Shown here: piece after piece, positions 1 to 8,524 of the stretch
Numbering within the stretch: the stretch's first letter is position 1
Layout: each line of letters opens with the position of its first letter
Origin: Pinibacter aurantiacus
Lineage (GTDB): Bacteria > Bacteroidota > Bacteroidia > Chitinophagales > Chitinophagaceae
DNA: 64,000 nucleotides
NCBI RefSeq assembly: GCF_019130065.1
Contig: NZ_JAHSPG010000008.1
Span: 62,001-126,000, forward strand
Reading direction: 5' to 3'
The notes under the pieces: generated by a model
What the model was told of the DNA's origin: nothing
What the model saw: only the letters and a program-made list of their open reading frames with translations
Databases searched by the model: none
Program-made: the position numbers and the translations under genes

Positions 1-257
1 AAAGCTTTGTGGTGATTGTTTTGTACAACAATAATTTCCTGTGCGGAAATATCGTTTTCAAACAAAAGATTAGCGGGACGGATGTAATATTCATCGCTGC
101 CTATTCGACTATCGGAGTAATTGATTTTTGGAACTTTTTGCGAAGCGAAAAAACCGCTGTTGCTTGTAATTTGTACAGGTTCCTGCAATAATTCGCTGCT
201 GATAAAGCTTACAATATATTCAAGGCGCGGGGTGATATTGGACGAGTACAGCAACAT
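1..257 (-). CDS. N-terminal fragment of a probable polysaccharide deacetylase-type protein (runs off the window)
   Basis: The minus strand is open from an ATG at 257 down to base 1, so only the first 85 residues are present. The fragment starts MLLYSSNITPRLEYIVSFI and continues through SDSRIGSDEYYIRPANLL. This N-terminal style (a statement of sites, then an ill-conserved alpha/beta region) resembles the DUF7033-like leader found before a polysaccharide deacetylase domain in Bacteroidota, but the catalytic part lies outside the window, so the assignment is tentative. There is no signal peptide. The start is followed upstream by an octamer inverted-repeat element. Confidence 0.5.
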   Translation of the reverse strand, partial: MLLYSSNITPRLEYIVSFISSELLQEPVQITSNSGFFASQKVPKINYSDSRIGSDEYYIRPANLLFENDISAQEIIVVQNNHHKA

Positions 258-299
258 GTGTCGAAAATAGAAAACAGAAAGCAGATTTTAGAGTTTTTT

Positions 300-403
300 A
301 ATAACAGAATAACTGAATAATTGAATAACTGAATGTTTCTTTTCTATTTTGCTCTACGAAAATCGGACATTCAGTTATTCAATTATTCAGTTATTCTGTT
401 ATT
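300..403. repeat. Inverted octamer-repeat element (AATAACTG family), copy 1
   Basis: The left arm at about 300-334 is made of AATAACTG-like units, and the right arm at about 368-403 is its reverse complement. The 33-bp core includes AAAATAGAAAAG on the minus strand, which matches the core of the copy at 8964-9069 in opposite orientation. The element sits between the 3' end of msrB and the 5' end of the partial gene. Confidence 0.85.
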
Positions 404-407
404 GGTT

Positions 408-968
408 CTATTCTCCCTTTTTCTCATTATACTTCTTCTCCGCATCCTTCGCTTTTTCAAAATCCAGCACCACTCCGTTTATACAATAGCGTAAGCCTGT
501 TGGAGGAGGACCGTCTTCGAACACGTGGCCAAGGTGCGATTTACATCTGCCGCACTGCACTTCTGTTCTTTCCATTCCATGCGTATTGTCCGGTGTATAA
601 ATAATGGAAGTTTTGCTGATAGGCTCATAAAAGCTTGGCCAGCCGCAACCGCTTTCAAATTTGGTATCACTTTTAAATAATGGGTTACCACATACTGCGC
701 AATAGTAAGTACCCACTTCCTTGGATTCCTCGTATTTGCTTGTCCATGGCCTTTCTGTACCCTTTTCACGGGCAATGTAATACACGTCCGAAGGCAGGAT
801 CTTTTTCCATTCTGAATCGCTCAGGTTCACCTTTTCTTTACTCTCTCTCGAGTAAACTTCATTTTTCTTGTGTGTTGTATCCATAGTTGAGTTTTTATTA
901 TTTGCTGTTTGGGAAAAACTGCACTGCTGCATTAAAACCGCTACTAAAATTATGCTAAGCAATTTCAT
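408..968 (-). CDS. msrB: Peptide-methionine (R)-S-oxide reductase, exported form
   Basis: Reduces methionine-R-sulfoxide in oxidised proteins. The 186-residue product has a hydrophobic N-terminus (about residues 1-19) that should direct it across the inner membrane. It may be a lipoprotein at C16, although the box MQQC is poor. The MsrB domain covers about 45-180. Zinc-binding pairs are C90/C93 and C139/C142, the catalytic cysteine is C162 in RYCINGV, and C108 in SGCGWPSF is the usual recycling cysteine, so the enzyme should be active. A TAAATTTG promoter element lies on the minus strand at 990-997, just upstream. The gene is monocistronic. Periplasmic methionine repair is the likely role. 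Confidence 0.93.
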   Translation of the reverse strand: MKLLSIILVAVLMQQCSFSQTANNKNSTMDTTHKKNEVYSRESKEKVNLSDSEWKKILPSDVYYIAREKGTERPWTSKYEESKEVGTYYCAVCGNPLFKSDTKFESGCGWPSFYEPISKTSIIYTPDNTHGMERTEVQCGRCKSHLGHVFEDGPPPTGLRYCINGVVLDFEKAKDAEKKYNEKKGE

Positions 969-989
969 AGTCGTTCTTCATTTGTTTAA

Positions 990-997
990 CAAATTTA
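990..997 (-). promoter_or_regulatory. Probable -7 element of msrB
   Basis: TAAATTTG on the minus strand fits the Bacteroidota TAnnTTTG consensus and lies 21 bp before the msrB ATG. No clear TTTG is seen at the usual -33 distance. Confidence 0.5.
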
Positions 998-1172
998 CGG
1001 AATACAAGTTGCGATGGATTTCCTCCAAATTGCTTGTATTCGCGATTTAACATATTCGATAAAGTGTCATATAGTGAAAAGTAACGTTATGTCTAAAAAA
1101 ACACAAGGTTTGGTAATAAATCAATTAAATGGATGACTTTTAGTAGAAATTATCTAAGCACAGCCATTCAAC

Positions 1173-1203
1173 TTTGCACATTCGTCATTTTTGCATAGGT
1201 TTG
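1173..1203 (+). promoter_or_regulatory. Promoter of adk
   Basis: TTTG at 1173-1176 and TAGGTTTG at 1196-1203 are separated by 19 bp, a good match to the Bacteroidota -33/-7 pair. Transcription should start about 18 bp before the adk ATG at 1228, which also argues against a start at 1174. Confidence 0.7.
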
Positions 1204-1227
1204 CTCACTCATCAAGGATTACAATAC

Positions 1228-1806
1228 ATGTTCAATTTAATTTTATTCGGACCTCCCGGAAGCGGAAAAGGTACCCAATCTGAAAAGCTTATTGAGAAAT
1301 TCGGACTGAAACACCTTTCTACCGGTGATCTTCTTCGTGGTGAAATTGCTGCACAAACCGTCCTTGGTTTGGAAGCAAAAAAATTAATGGATCAGGGTCA
1401 ATTGGTTCCTGATGAAGTGGTTGTTGGCATGATTAGGTCCGCACTGGAAAATAATCCACAGGCAAAAGGATTTTTATTTGATGGTTTTCCCCGCACAAAG
1501 GAACAATCTATTGCTCTGGATAAGTTATTATCAGAAAAAAGCGCTGCAATTAACGTAGTGCTGGCACTTGATGTAACCGAAGAAGAATTGATCAAACGTC
1601 TTTTGAATCGCGGATTAACCAGCGGCAGAACAGATGATGTGAATGAAGAAATAATTAAGAACCGCATTGCAGAATATCACAAGAAAACATCTGCTGTTGC
1701 AGATCACTACAAACAATTTGATAAAGTAGTGCACGTAAAAGGAGAAGGAACAGTTGATGATATCTTTGGAGCATTGAGCGGAGAGATAGAAAAAAGAAAT
1801 AAATAA
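1228..1806 (+). CDS. adk: Adenylate kinase
   Basis: Interconverts ATP + AMP and 2 ADP in the cytoplasm. The 192-residue protein has the P-loop GPPGSGKGT at 8-16, the AMP-binding stretch STGDLLRGE, the DGFPRT motif in the middle, and the SGRTDD segment. The LID is the short kind without the zinc-binding insertion of the longer (about 214 residue) enzymes. The open frame extends to 1174, but the family start MFNLILFG and the promoter at 1173-1203 both place the true start at 1228. It is followed by a good terminator, so it is probably transcribed alone. Confidence 0.96.
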   Translation: MFNLILFGPPGSGKGTQSEKLIEKFGLKHLSTGDLLRGEIAAQTVLGLEAKKLMDQGQLVPDEVVVGMIRSALENNPQAKGFLFDGFPRTKEQSIALDKLLSEKSAAINVVLALDVTEEELIKRLLNRGLTSGRTDDVNEEIIKNRIAEYHKKTSAVADHYKQFDKVVHVKGEGTVDDIFGALSGEIEKRNK

Positions 1807-1890
1807 TTGTAGAGACGCATGATAATGCGTCTGCTATCGATCATAATATGCGTCTATCGATAACACGATAATGTCTATCGATAAAAGAAA

Positions 1891-1920
1891 AACGTCTCGC
1901 AATTTGCGGGACGTTTTTTT
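1891..1920 (+). terminator. Rho-independent terminator after adk
   Basis: AACGTCTCGCAA pairs with TTGCGGGACGTT (one G-T pair) and is followed by seven T. Between the adk stop and this hairpin (1820-1886) lie short degenerate copies of GCGTCTATCGATAA-like sequence. Confidence 0.85.
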
Positions 1921-1988
1921 ATATATACGCATATACACGTAGCAAAATTTGAAACATAAACAGGTACAAATACGTAACCTGTATAAAA

Positions 1989-2023
1989 AGCAAAGCCCCG
2001 GTGTAGACACACAGGGACTTTTG
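1989..2023 (-). terminator. Possible terminator of the M3 peptidase gene
   Basis: On the minus strand AAAGTCCC and GGGGCTTT can pair around a 14-base loop, with a T-rich run after. The stem is weak. The rest of 1921-2141 is AT-rich with no ORF. Confidence 0.4.
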
Positions 2024-2141
2024 GTTAAGGCTCTGATTAGTAGCTATTTTATATTCAGTATATATTGTTGATTTGAGTCAACAAATATAAAATACATTTT
2101 CAACAATCGCAATATTATCGCATACCCTAAACCGAGTATTT

Positions 2142-3866
2142 TTATTTTGATAACTTATTAATCTCGGTATTTACAAAGTCCATCAACTTCTTAATATATG
2201 CAGGAGACAAATTAAACTCGAGACCTGCTGCATCATACAGCTCAGGTAATGTTTTTGTTCCGCCCAAACTTAACGCCTTTGTATAGTTGCTAAGAGCTGC
2301 TTCTTTATTTTGTTTGTACTGCATCCATAAACCTATTGCACCCAATTGTGCAATGCCATACTCGATATAGTAAAATGGGACTTCAAATAAATGCAATTGT
2401 CTTTGCCATGCATATTTTCTATACTCTTCAAGACCACTGAAATCCATTTCACTGCTGGAAAACTCGTTTAAAATTTCATACCATTTTGTTGCTCTTTCTT
2501 CCAGCGTATGTTGAGGATTAAGATAAACCCAATGCTGGAATTTATCAATAGTGGCAATCCATGGAAATATAGTGATCACTCTTTCCAGCTGATGCTCTTT
2601 AGCCCTTTGCAAGTCTTCTTTGTTGTCAAAAAAACTTTCCCATTCATCCATGCTGAACAGTTCCATAGACATACTCGCTACTTCTGCAATTTCCATTGGG
2701 TATTCCTTGAAAGCGCTTAATTCCAGTGGATGTGCGAGGAATGAATGAATAGCGTGACCGCCTTCATGCACCATCGTTGTCACATCATGCATTTGCCCGG
2801 CAGCATTCATAAAAATAAACGGCGCACCACTTTCTGCAAGCGGACAGTTATAACCACCCGGCGCTTTTCCTTTGCGGCTATCTAAGTCAAGATGCCCAAT
2901 TGATTTCATTTTTTTCAGACAATCTGCAAAGAACGGATTCAAGGAGTTGAAGCAGTCAATTGATTTTTCCAGCAACTCTTCGCCGGAATTGAACGGGTGC
3001 AATGGCTCTACATTTTCAGGCTCCGCATCCACATCCCACGGACGAAGAGTGTCCAGGCCAAGTTTCGCTTTTTTTCTTTTATAAATTTCATTCACCAGCG
3101 GCAACACATGCTGCTTAACTGCTTCGTGAAACTGAAAACAATCTTCAGGTTTGTAATCAAAGCGGCCAAGCTCTACAAACTTATAATCCCGGTAGTTTTT
3201 GAAATCTGCGTTCTCAGCTACCCGTTGTCTTTTTTCAACGAGCTTTGTATACAGGTCATTCAACGCCTCTTTATCCTGCAATCTTCTTTCCTGAATTTTT
3301 CTATACACTTCTTCACGCAGGTTGCGATCGTGATTCTCGAGGAATTTGTTTGCCTGTTGTAAAGTGTATTCTTTTCCATCAACCGTAACGGTCATTTTTC
3401 CTGCAATTACGCCATATTGCTGTTGCATAACACCCAGCTCAGCCTGCAAGGGAATATTTGCTTCGCGAAACAGGTCAATACTTTTCTTAACGCTTCTCAG
3501 GTAGGTAAAATATTTCTGCTGATCGAGGTCCTTGGTGAAAGGAGAAGCGATCAGTTTGCGATTCAATTGATCTGCATACGGTTGAATTTTCGGTTGAATT
3601 TCCATCACGAAATAAGTGAAAGCTTCTTCCAGCGCTTTATTCTCTGTATCGCAGGTCATTTTAATTTGCCTCCAACACGCATCTTCACTTACGATCGCTT
3701 CCAGTTCGCTGGAATCCTTCAGCCATTGCTCAAGATCCTTTACAGAAGCAATTTCTCTCTCCTGTAGATTTTTAAAATACGGCTCAAGGCTGTTCCAATC
3801 TGTAACAACAAAATCTTTTGGTAAAAAGTGACGTTCTACTTTTTTTATATCTGCACTATAGGTCAT
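2142..3866 (-). CDS. M3 family oligoendopeptidase (PepF-like zinc metallopeptidase)
   Basis: Cytoplasmic peptidase that should cleave short oligopeptides. The 574-residue protein lacks a signal peptide. It is helical through residue 350, then has the zinc site HEGGH at 367-371 inside TTMVHEGGHAIHSF, with the third zinc ligand probably E395 in MEIAEVASM. Length fits M3 oligoendopeptidases of Bacteroidota. The ATG at 3866 is the only sensible start. It lies downstream of the DUF5606 gene on the same strand but is separated from it by a strong terminator, so the two are likely transcribed apart. Confidence 0.92.
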   Translation of the reverse strand: MTYSADIKKVERHFLPKDFVVTDWNSLEPYFKNLQEREIASVKDLEQWLKDSSELEAIVSEDACWRQIKMTCDTENKALEEAFTYFVMEIQPKIQPYADQLNRKLIASPFTKDLDQQKYFTYLRSVKKSIDLFREANIPLQAELGVMQQQYGVIAGKMTVTVDGKEYTLQQANKFLENHDRNLREEVYRKIQERRLQDKEALNDLYTKLVEKRQRVAENADFKNYRDYKFVELGRFDYKPEDCFQFHEAVKQHVLPLVNEIYKRKKAKLGLDTLRPWDVDAEPENVEPLHPFNSGEELLEKSIDCFNSLNPFFADCLKKMKSIGHLDLDSRKGKAPGGYNCPLAESGAPFIFMNAAGQMHDVTTMVHEGGHAIHSFLAHPLELSAFKEYPMEIAEVASMSMELFSMDEWESFFDNKEDLQRAKEHQLERVITIFPWIATIDKFQHWVYLNPQHTLEERATKWYEILNEFSSSEMDFSGLEEYRKYAWQRQLHLFEVPFYYIEYGIAQLGAIGLWMQYKQNKEAALSNYTKALSLGGTKTLPELYDAAGLEFNLSPAYIKKLMDFVNTEINKLSK

Positions 3867-3921
3867 AATCTTAAAATGTGTTTTACCGATTAGTCAAACA
3901 ATAAACCAATCGGCATTATAA

Positions 3922-3972
3922 AATAAAAAAGCTACAAGCTTTAAAGTTAAAAAACTCCAGGCTTGCAGCTTG
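3922..3972 (-). terminator. Terminator of the DUF5606 gene
   Basis: On the minus strand AAGCTGCAAGC pairs with GCTTGTAGCTT (one wobble) around a 21-base loop and runs into six T. It separates the DUF5606 gene from the M3 peptidase. Confidence 0.75.
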
Positions 3973-3991
3973 TTTATAATTCATTAAATTA

Positions 3992-4645
3992 TTACTCTTC
4001 TGTCTTCTTTTTGCGAGCAGCTTTTTTAGGTTTTTCCTCACCACCTTCTGCATCATCTTTCGCTGCAGTTTTTTTCGCTGCTGCTTTTTTCGCAGGTTTT
4101 TCTTCAGCACCTTCGCCTTCTGCATCAGCAGATTTCTTTGGCTTAGCAGCTTTTTTAGGCTTTTCCTCTGTAGCATCTGCTTCAGCAGGTTCTGCTTTAG
4201 CTTTAGCTTTCTTTTCTTCCTTTACAGGCTCTTCTACTTCTTCCGCTTCTTCAGCAGGAGCCTCAGAAAGTTTTATTTCGATGTTGTTATCTTTCAGTAT
4301 AGAATACCATTTGATCATTTTCTTCATATCGCTGCTATACACTCTTTCGAAGTCCATATCAGGATATACTTTCTGAAAATACGCCTTTATTGCGTTTGCA
4401 TCTTTTTCAGAAGGAAGAGCGCCGCCAATGCTTTGCATAGCTGTAAACACATCCACGAGATTTACGTTTTCGCGGACAGTATATACTTCAATGCTTTCCA
4501 GGTGCGAAAAGTTATGCACGCGGCTGGAAACAAATTTTGTGCTTTTATCTTCCAAAGAACGAACGATCGCTCCGTCAGCTTTACTGCTTAATAACTCAAA
4601 CAATCCCGGCAATCCGGTTACGGCCATGATTCTGTTATATTCCAT
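3992..4645 (-). CDS. DUF5606 protein with a histone H1-like basic tail
   Basis: Cytoplasmic protein of unknown function specific to Bacteroidota. Residues 1 to about 130 form the conserved DUF5606 region (MEYNRIMAVTGLPGLFE at the start, then SRVHNFSHLESIEVYT). The remaining 85 residues or so are a low-complexity tail of Ala, Lys, Glu and Pro with repeated PKKAAKPKK and AAKKTAAK-type blocks, like histone H1 or bacterial H1-like tails. The tail suggests DNA or RNA contact; that is inference. The frame is open to 4672, but the family start is MEYN at 4645. A terminator follows at 3922-3972. Confidence 0.85.
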   Translation of the reverse strand: MEYNRIMAVTGLPGLFELLSSKADGAIVRSLEDKSTKFVSSRVHNFSHLESIEVYTVRENVNLVDVFTAMQSIGGALPSEKDANAIKAYFQKVYPDMDFERVYSSDMKKMIKWYSILKDNNIEIKLSEAPAEEAEEVEEPVKEEKKAKAKAEPAEADATEEKPKKAAKPKKSADAEGEGAEEKPAKKAAAKKTAAKDDAEGGEEKPKKAARKKKTEE

Positions 4646-4736
4646 AATCACATTTTTAAAAAGGGACTGCAAGATAACAGAAAAAACTAAATACGCCTTC
4701 GAAGCACACCATTATTATGAAGAAGGAAGGAAATTG

Positions 4737-4945
4737 GCACACAGATGACACGGATTGGACGGATTAACACGGATTTTGAACTCGGCTAGTGCCGCCGACT
4801 CGTCTTGGCAGTGTGATTTTTTTACGTCAAAGTATTAAACACCAACTTAGTCCTAAATACTTCGCTTCCTTTGCGCAACCTTAGGTTCTTTGCGGTTAAG
4901 AAAAAAATCTGTGTAAATCCGTCTAATCTGTGTCATCCGTGTGCT
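4737..4945. repeat. Composite inverted-repeat element (CACGGAT family), short form
   Basis: The left arm at 4737-4778 has units around GATGACACGGATTGGACGG. The right arm at 4909-4945 is its reverse complement, preceded by an inner arm of CTTTGCGCAACCTTAGG type (4868-4900). The right arm starts five bases from the stop codon of the beta-barrel gene (4951). The same two-layer design recurs at 9830-10312 with a longer inside. No gene is seen between the arms. Confidence 0.8.
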
Positions 4946-4950
4946 CACTT

Positions 4951-6843
4951 CTACCTGAATTGTAAAAACGTCGGCATCTTAAGCGGAAACACGTCAAAGC
5001 GCAGGTCAGACACCGTTGTAGCCTCAAAAAAGAAACTGCCTACACCCGCGGGACGAACCGGATAGTAATATGCTCCCAGTTTCAGCGTGTTGATACTCAG
5101 GTTTTCGTTCCTGATCCTTGCTCCAAGCCCCAGCCCCGTGTATACCGGGCTCTGAAAAATAGATTCTTTATTGCCGGCTAACAGCGACAATTGAGCGCTG
5201 GCGAAGAAGTTAAACTTGAAGCCATAAATTTTCAACGGACTGTAGTAAACGGTTTCAGAACGCATGTTAAGTCGCTGGTAGCCATTAAGGGTGGTCCTCT
5301 TAAACCCCCATATTCCCTGTTCCCAGTTAATGTTCAACGGTTTATAGAAATAGTTGTTGGGACAAATGAGGAAATCAAAAAACGTCATTTGCCTGATGCG
5401 TTGTTTTTTCCAGTAAAAAAGTTTGCTGTAATAATTGGCAAAAGCATGTATAACCGCATCCTCCGAAGTGGTTTTTTGCCAGAAAGATCCAATGCCGATA
5501 CCGGTGTTCAACAATCCGTCACGATGGGTTCTCTGCCAGCTTTGAACGCTCACATCGCTGTACCATCTGTAGCGGCTGATCCATTTCTCGCTACCCATAG
5601 TAGCCGTAATGGTATATCCCTGCGGAATATCCTCCGTTCTGCCAAAGCCGTTGTAATACTTACCCTTAAAATATTGTTGCTTAAAAATTACAAATTGCCC
5701 AAGGTAATATTGCCGCGTGTTATAGGTTGGGTCCAGCGCCAACTCCGGTTGTTTGGGGCGATCTATAAAATAGGCGCTGTATCGCCGCACCAGTAAGGCC
5801 AGGTTTGGTTTTTTGTTCAGAGATCCGTTTTTGCGAAAAGAATTTCTAAAATTATAACCGGCCCATATATCCAGTAGCCGGTAAGAGTAGCTTCTGTACA
5901 TGCTGTCCGGATAATCGTGAATATTCATGGAGTGGTTGTCTGCCAGGGTAAGACCGCCAATGAACCGCGCCGACTGCCGGTAAAGCGGTCGCGTTATGCT
6001 CACGAAATACGAGTTTTCGTATACGCCTGTGTCCAGCGGATTATTGTTATTTAGCGTTGTATAACCCACAGTAAAATTGGCGAAGGAGCGGGCGAGATTA
6101 TACTTGGTATAGCGAACCTCGGAGTTAAAAGGCGGCGTGTAGGCATTGTCCCACCGGAAGCCGAGTCTAAGACCCTGTCCCGCACCAAAAAGATCATTGC
6201 TGTATACGGCGGCCGCGATGGTGTTTGGCGGGCTGAAATTAGAAAGGTCTATACCATATTCAAATACATCCTTGGTTACGATCAATACATCCGCGGTATT
6301 GTCATCGTCATCTTCGTTGATCACGTACACGCGGGCATCCTGTATAAACGGTAATGTACGTATATAGCGCTCGTTATCGGCCAGCGTATATGCATTGATT
6401 GTGTCGTTCTCCTTGAAGAAAAGCGTTTGCCGGATGACCCACTGGCGCGAATCGTAATGCAGGCTGTTGGCAACCCTGATAAGTTTATTACGGCTAGCAA
6501 AAGTCGTATCATTAATATCACGCGGTCCAAATACGGCAATTCTTTTGAAATAGATATTCTGTATTCTTTTGCCAGAAGTAGGCAAAAACTTTCGTTCACT
6601 TTTCACCATCGTGCTGTCTTCCTTCGGTTCGGGTGCGTCTACCTTTGCTATTTTACCCAGCACAGAATCCCTGTAGCGCCGGTGCATCATGGAATCCCTA
6701 TATTCCCTTATTTTCTGAAAAATAGATTTTTTGGGAACCGTATCATTATCGAAAGGTGAGCTAATATGCACAGTGGCGCCTGCCCGGGTCCCCATTAACC
6801 AAAGCATTGTGATCAATACAATATGTACGCATTTCTTGTTCAC
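4951..6843 (-). CDS. Outer membrane protein with POTRA-like domain and BamA/TamA-type beta-barrel
   Basis: The 630-residue product begins with a signal peptide (about 1-24, cut after TRAGA). A Lys/Arg-rich linker (about 40-90) is followed by one POTRA-like unit (about 95-180; RIAVFGPRDIND to FIQDARVYVINEDD), then a long region of alternating aromatic strands to the C-terminal Phe-Leu-Gln-Phe-Arg, as expected for an Omp85-superfamily barrel. It is shorter than BamA and has a single recognisable POTRA, so a specialised insertion or surface-display role is more likely than being the main BamA. No neighbours on the same strand suggest an operon. Confidence 0.75.
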   Translation of the reverse strand: MNKKCVHIVLITMLWLMGTRAGATVHISSPFDNDTVPKKSIFQKIREYRDSMMHRRYRDSVLGKIAKVDAPEPKEDSTMVKSERKFLPTSGKRIQNIYFKRIAVFGPRDINDTTFASRNKLIRVANSLHYDSRQWVIRQTLFFKENDTINAYTLADNERYIRTLPFIQDARVYVINEDDDDNTADVLIVTKDVFEYGIDLSNFSPPNTIAAAVYSNDLFGAGQGLRLGFRWDNAYTPPFNSEVRYTKYNLARSFANFTVGYTTLNNNNPLDTGVYENSYFVSITRPLYRQSARFIGGLTLADNHSMNIHDYPDSMYRSYSYRLLDIWAGYNFRNSFRKNGSLNKKPNLALLVRRYSAYFIDRPKQPELALDPTYNTRQYYLGQFVIFKQQYFKGKYYNGFGRTEDIPQGYTITATMGSEKWISRYRWYSDVSVQSWQRTHRDGLLNTGIGIGSFWQKTTSEDAVIHAFANYYSKLFYWKKQRIRQMTFFDFLICPNNYFYKPLNINWEQGIWGFKRTTLNGYQRLNMRSETVYYSPLKIYGFKFNFFASAQLSLLAGNKESIFQSPVYTGLGLGARIRNENLSINTLKLGAYYYPVRPAGVGSFFFEATTVSDLRFDVFPLKMPTFLQFR

Positions 6844-7298
6844 CTTAGGGTATGTAATACGGTTATTGGGGAATTGGTTTGAATTTTTAAAGGAAAGTAG
6901 ATTATTATTGCCTATAAGCCAAGGGTGTTGTAAAAGTTAATCTGCCTGAAGGTACAAGGGCGAAGTGTAAAGGTTCTGACATATGGTTTATAGTTTGTTA
7001 AGTTAAGAAAATTTGTATGTTTTTACTGTATAAAAATTTGTTCCAGCGGGCAAAAAGCGACAAAAAACAAGGTTACAAATTGCAAATTGCTACACTAGTG
7101 TCTAATTGAATTACATTTGCGCATCACATAAAATTCATTTGATGTAATTCTCATTGTGAAACGTTGCATTTAAACGCAAGACTTTACAAGTTGGTTGCAT
7201 CATACCAAAACAATAAAAATTTAGAGATGAAATGAGCTCCGCCTGCCAACGGCGCGGGGCGAATCCCATCTGGCCAAAATAAAATAAAAAATATACAG
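6844..7298. other. Intergenic region between divergent genes, with fabG promoter and leader
   Basis: It holds the fabG promoter and a leader of about 175 bases. The leader contains a GC-rich segment (7231-7274) in otherwise AT-rich DNA, bracketed by two copies of AGATGAAAT (7225 and 7297). No ORF or clear terminator is visible. Confidence 0.5.
7112..7119 (+). promoter_or_regulatory. -7 element of fabG
   Basis: TACATTTG is an exact TAnnTTTG match, 180 bp before the fabG ATG. A TTG at 7087-7089 is a possible -33 element. Confidence 0.55.
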
Positions 7299-8054
7299 AT
7301 GAAATTGTTGGAAAACAAAGTAGTTATTGTAACTGGTGCTGCAAGAGGAATTGGTGAAGGTATCGCTTTAAAACTTGCAGAACACGGAGCAAATATTGCA
7401 TTTACCTATGTGAGTGAAGGTAGCGCCCCAAAAGCCCAGGCTCTTGAAGAAAAACTTACTGCCTTAGGAGTAAAAGCCAAAGCTTACAGAAGCAATGCTG
7501 CTATTTTTAACGACTGCGAAACATTTGTTAACGATGTAGTAAAAGAATTTGGTGCCTTAGATGTGTGCGTGAACAACGCCGGTATTTCAAAAGACAATTT
7601 ATTGCTGCGCCTTACTGAAGAGCAATGGGATGAAACAATGGATGTGAACCTGAAAAGCATTTACAATATGACAAAGCAGGTTATCCGCCCAATGATGAAG
7701 GCAAAAAGCGGCAGCATTATCAATATGAGCTCCATCGTGGGTGTTCGCGGAAACGCAGGCCAGTCAAGCTATTCAGCCAGCAAGGCAGGCATCATTGGAT
7801 TCACAAAATCAATTGCACTTGAACTGGGAAGCCGCAACATCCGTTGCAACGCAATCGCACCAGGCTTTGTAGAAACAGACATGACGCACTACCTGAAAGA
7901 CGGTGCGGGTGCTGACCAATATTTGAAAGATATTCCGTTGAACCGCTTTGGTTCTACTGAAGAAATTGCAGACGTGACTTTATTCCTTGCCAGCAAAATG
8001 AGCAGCTACGTTACAGGGCAAGTGATTAGCGTTTGCGGCGGTTTGAATATCTAA
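7299..8054 (+). CDS. fabG: 3-oxoacyl-[acyl-carrier-protein] reductase (SDR family)
   Basis: NADPH-dependent reduction of 3-oxoacyl-ACP in fatty acid synthesis. The 251-residue protein is a classical short-chain dehydrogenase: cofactor loop TGAARGIG at 12-19, NNAG at 92-95, catalytic S145, Y158 and K162 in SSYSASKAG, and the terminal NAIAPGFVETDM and VTGQVISVCGG motifs typical of FabG. Specificity for acyl-ACP rests on overall similarity; another SDR role cannot be excluded as it stands alone, away from other fab genes. It ends right at an AATAACTG repeat arm and a terminator. Confidence 0.88.
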   Translation: MKLLENKVVIVTGAARGIGEGIALKLAEHGANIAFTYVSEGSAPKAQALEEKLTALGVKAKAYRSNAAIFNDCETFVNDVVKEFGALDVCVNNAGISKDNLLLRLTEEQWDETMDVNLKSIYNMTKQVIRPMMKAKSGSIINMSSIVGVRGNAGQSSYSASKAGIIGFTKSIALELGSRNIRCNAIAPGFVETDMTHYLKDGAGADQYLKDIPLNRFGSTEEIADVTLFLASKMSSYVTGQVISVCGGLNI

Positions 8055-8084
8055 TAACCGAATAACTGATAACTGAATAATTGA
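8053..8084 (+). repeat. AATAACTG-family single arm at the fabG stop codon
   Basis: Four octamer units start at the fabG TAA. There is no right arm; the terminator hairpin follows directly. Confidence 0.75.
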
Positions 8085-8085
8085 A

Positions 8086-8112
8086 GGGTAGGCTTTGGCT
8101 TACCCTTTTTTT
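8086..8112 (+). terminator. Terminator of fabG
   Basis: GGGTAGGC pairs with GCTTACCC around TTTG, followed by seven T. Confidence 0.8.
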
Positions 8113-8146
8113 ATTGGTGACCGTTAATGGTGTTGCTGTCAGAGCC

Positions 8147-8214
8147 TCGGTTCGTGTCCCACGAACCGAAATAACAACCTCGGAGATTCAGTGGTTCGTG
8201 AGGACACGAACCAC
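8147..8214. repeat. GGTTCGTG palindromes (two copies)
   Basis: Two short hairpins of the type GGTTCGTG-n-CACGAACC lie at 8147-8169 and 8191-8214. A third copy is at 34221-34250. Confidence 0.8.
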
Positions 8215-8246
8215 GACAGGAGGGCTGTTCAAAAAATTAAAAGCAT

Positions 8247-8350
8247 CTCGCTTGTCATGCCGACGAAGGAGGGATCTGGGTCTAACATTAACGAACGCTA
8301 TGCGGAGACAATCACGCAGATCCCTCCTTCGTCGGGATGACAAGCGATCT
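8247..8350. repeat. Long inverted repeat with GACGAAGGAGGGATCTG arms
   Basis: The left arm (8247-8278) and right arm (8315-8350) are complementary over about 30 bp with one or two mismatches. The loop holds about 36 bases. The 105-codon open frame across 8081-8398 consists of this repeat and the GGTTCGTG copies and is not a gene. The rest of 8351-8503 shows nothing. Confidence 0.85.
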
Positions 8351-8524
8351 TTTCCGACAGATCACAACCTTCATTCCGTTCGAAAAAAAATCGCTTAACT
8401 ACGCGACATTTAATTCTTAATTTTTATGACGCCAGTTAACACCCCCATTGTTTCTCATCAGCTCTTCAGAAATTAATCCATCCTACTTTTCGGGTTCATT
8501 TAAGTGAACAAACACCCGATCTAC

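Noticed and set aside
3916-4176. An 86-codon Lys/Arg/Leu-rich frame
   Set aside because: It is a shifted reading of the repetitive tail of the DUF5606 gene on the same strand.
8081-8398. A 105-codon open frame with a hydrophobic start
   Set aside because: It runs through the fabG terminator, two GGTTCGTG palindromes and both arms of the GACGAAGGAGG inverted repeat; no protein family is visible.
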